7,283 nt of DNA, taken from NCBI GenBank assembly GCA_027306745.1, contig DAHUZD010000327.1, positions 1 to 7,283 of the forward strand. The letters run 5' to 3'. Shown here piece by piece: positions 7,221-7,283 of this stretch. How positions within the stretch are numbered: position 1 is the stretch's first letter; each line of letters begins with the position of its first letter. The notes below the pieces were generated by a model, which made no database searches, was not told the DNA's origin, and saw only the letters and a program-made list of their open reading frames with translations. This stretch comes from Acidobacteriaceae bacterium (GTDB taxonomy: Bacteria > Acidobacteriota > Terriglobia > Terriglobales > Acidobacteriaceae). The position numbers were made by a program, and so were the translations under genes.

Positions 7221-7283
7221 TGTCGTACTCCTGAAAATTTTATTTTCCGCGCGCAACCATCATCGGAGCATCGTACCATTATC

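Noticed and set aside
7237..7242. TAAAAT as the mscL -10 box
   Set aside because: The resulting transcript would start inside the ribosome site. The promoter probably lies farther upstream, near or beyond the window edge.

Overview
The window reads as high-GC chromosomal DNA from a free-living Gram-negative-type bacterium. An acidobacterium (Acidobacteriota, Terriglobia-like) is my best guess. The guess rests on the style of the thrC/thrB proteins, the excisionase-HTH/Mop regulator next to modA, and intergenic repeats of the form GTCATTCTGAGCGCAGCG...GAAGAATCC. It is inference, not a database result. Every protein-coding gene recognised is a housekeeping or transport gene of a known family. 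No CRISPR array, toxin-antitoxin pair, transposase, phage gene, tRNA or rRNA was found.

Layout: (1) positions 1-541, minus strand: the start of a molybdate-binding protein gene (modA, cut by the window edge), preceded by and overlapping a small molybdate-type regulator with an excisionase/MerR-like helix-turn-helix and a TOBE/Mop domain. (2) 542-1009: a gene-free divergent interval that carries a cluster of repeats. (3) 1010-3315, plus strand: thrC and thrB overlapping by ATGA, the last steps of threonine synthesis. (4) 3316-3607: an interval with a strong intrinsic terminator inside a larger foldable segment, then the leader of trx. (5) 3608-3937: thioredoxin. (6) 3938-4304: a convergent interval with a second repeat cluster arranged in the same order as the first. 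(7) 4305-6710, minus strand: the ATP-dependent protease Lon. (8) 6822-7220, minus strand: the large-conductance mechanosensitive channel MscL, with a four-cysteine tail.

Functional links: the HTH-Mop protein and ModA form a molybdate sensing and uptake unit. ThrC and ThrB act in sequence (homoserine to O-phosphohomoserine to threonine). Thioredoxin, Lon and MscL are stress and homeostasis genes with no evident joint operon. The most unusual structure is the compound repeat. The two gene-free intervals flanking thrC-thrB-trx each contain, in order, an orphan arm of repeat B, a hairpin of repeat A, and a B element. The A hairpins lie in opposite orientations and share a 49-bp stretch with 45 identities. 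I found no convincing undescribed protein system. The candidates worth testing are the compound repeat, the foldable RNA downstream of thrB, a short ORF overlapping the trx start, and palindromes in the mod and lon promoters.
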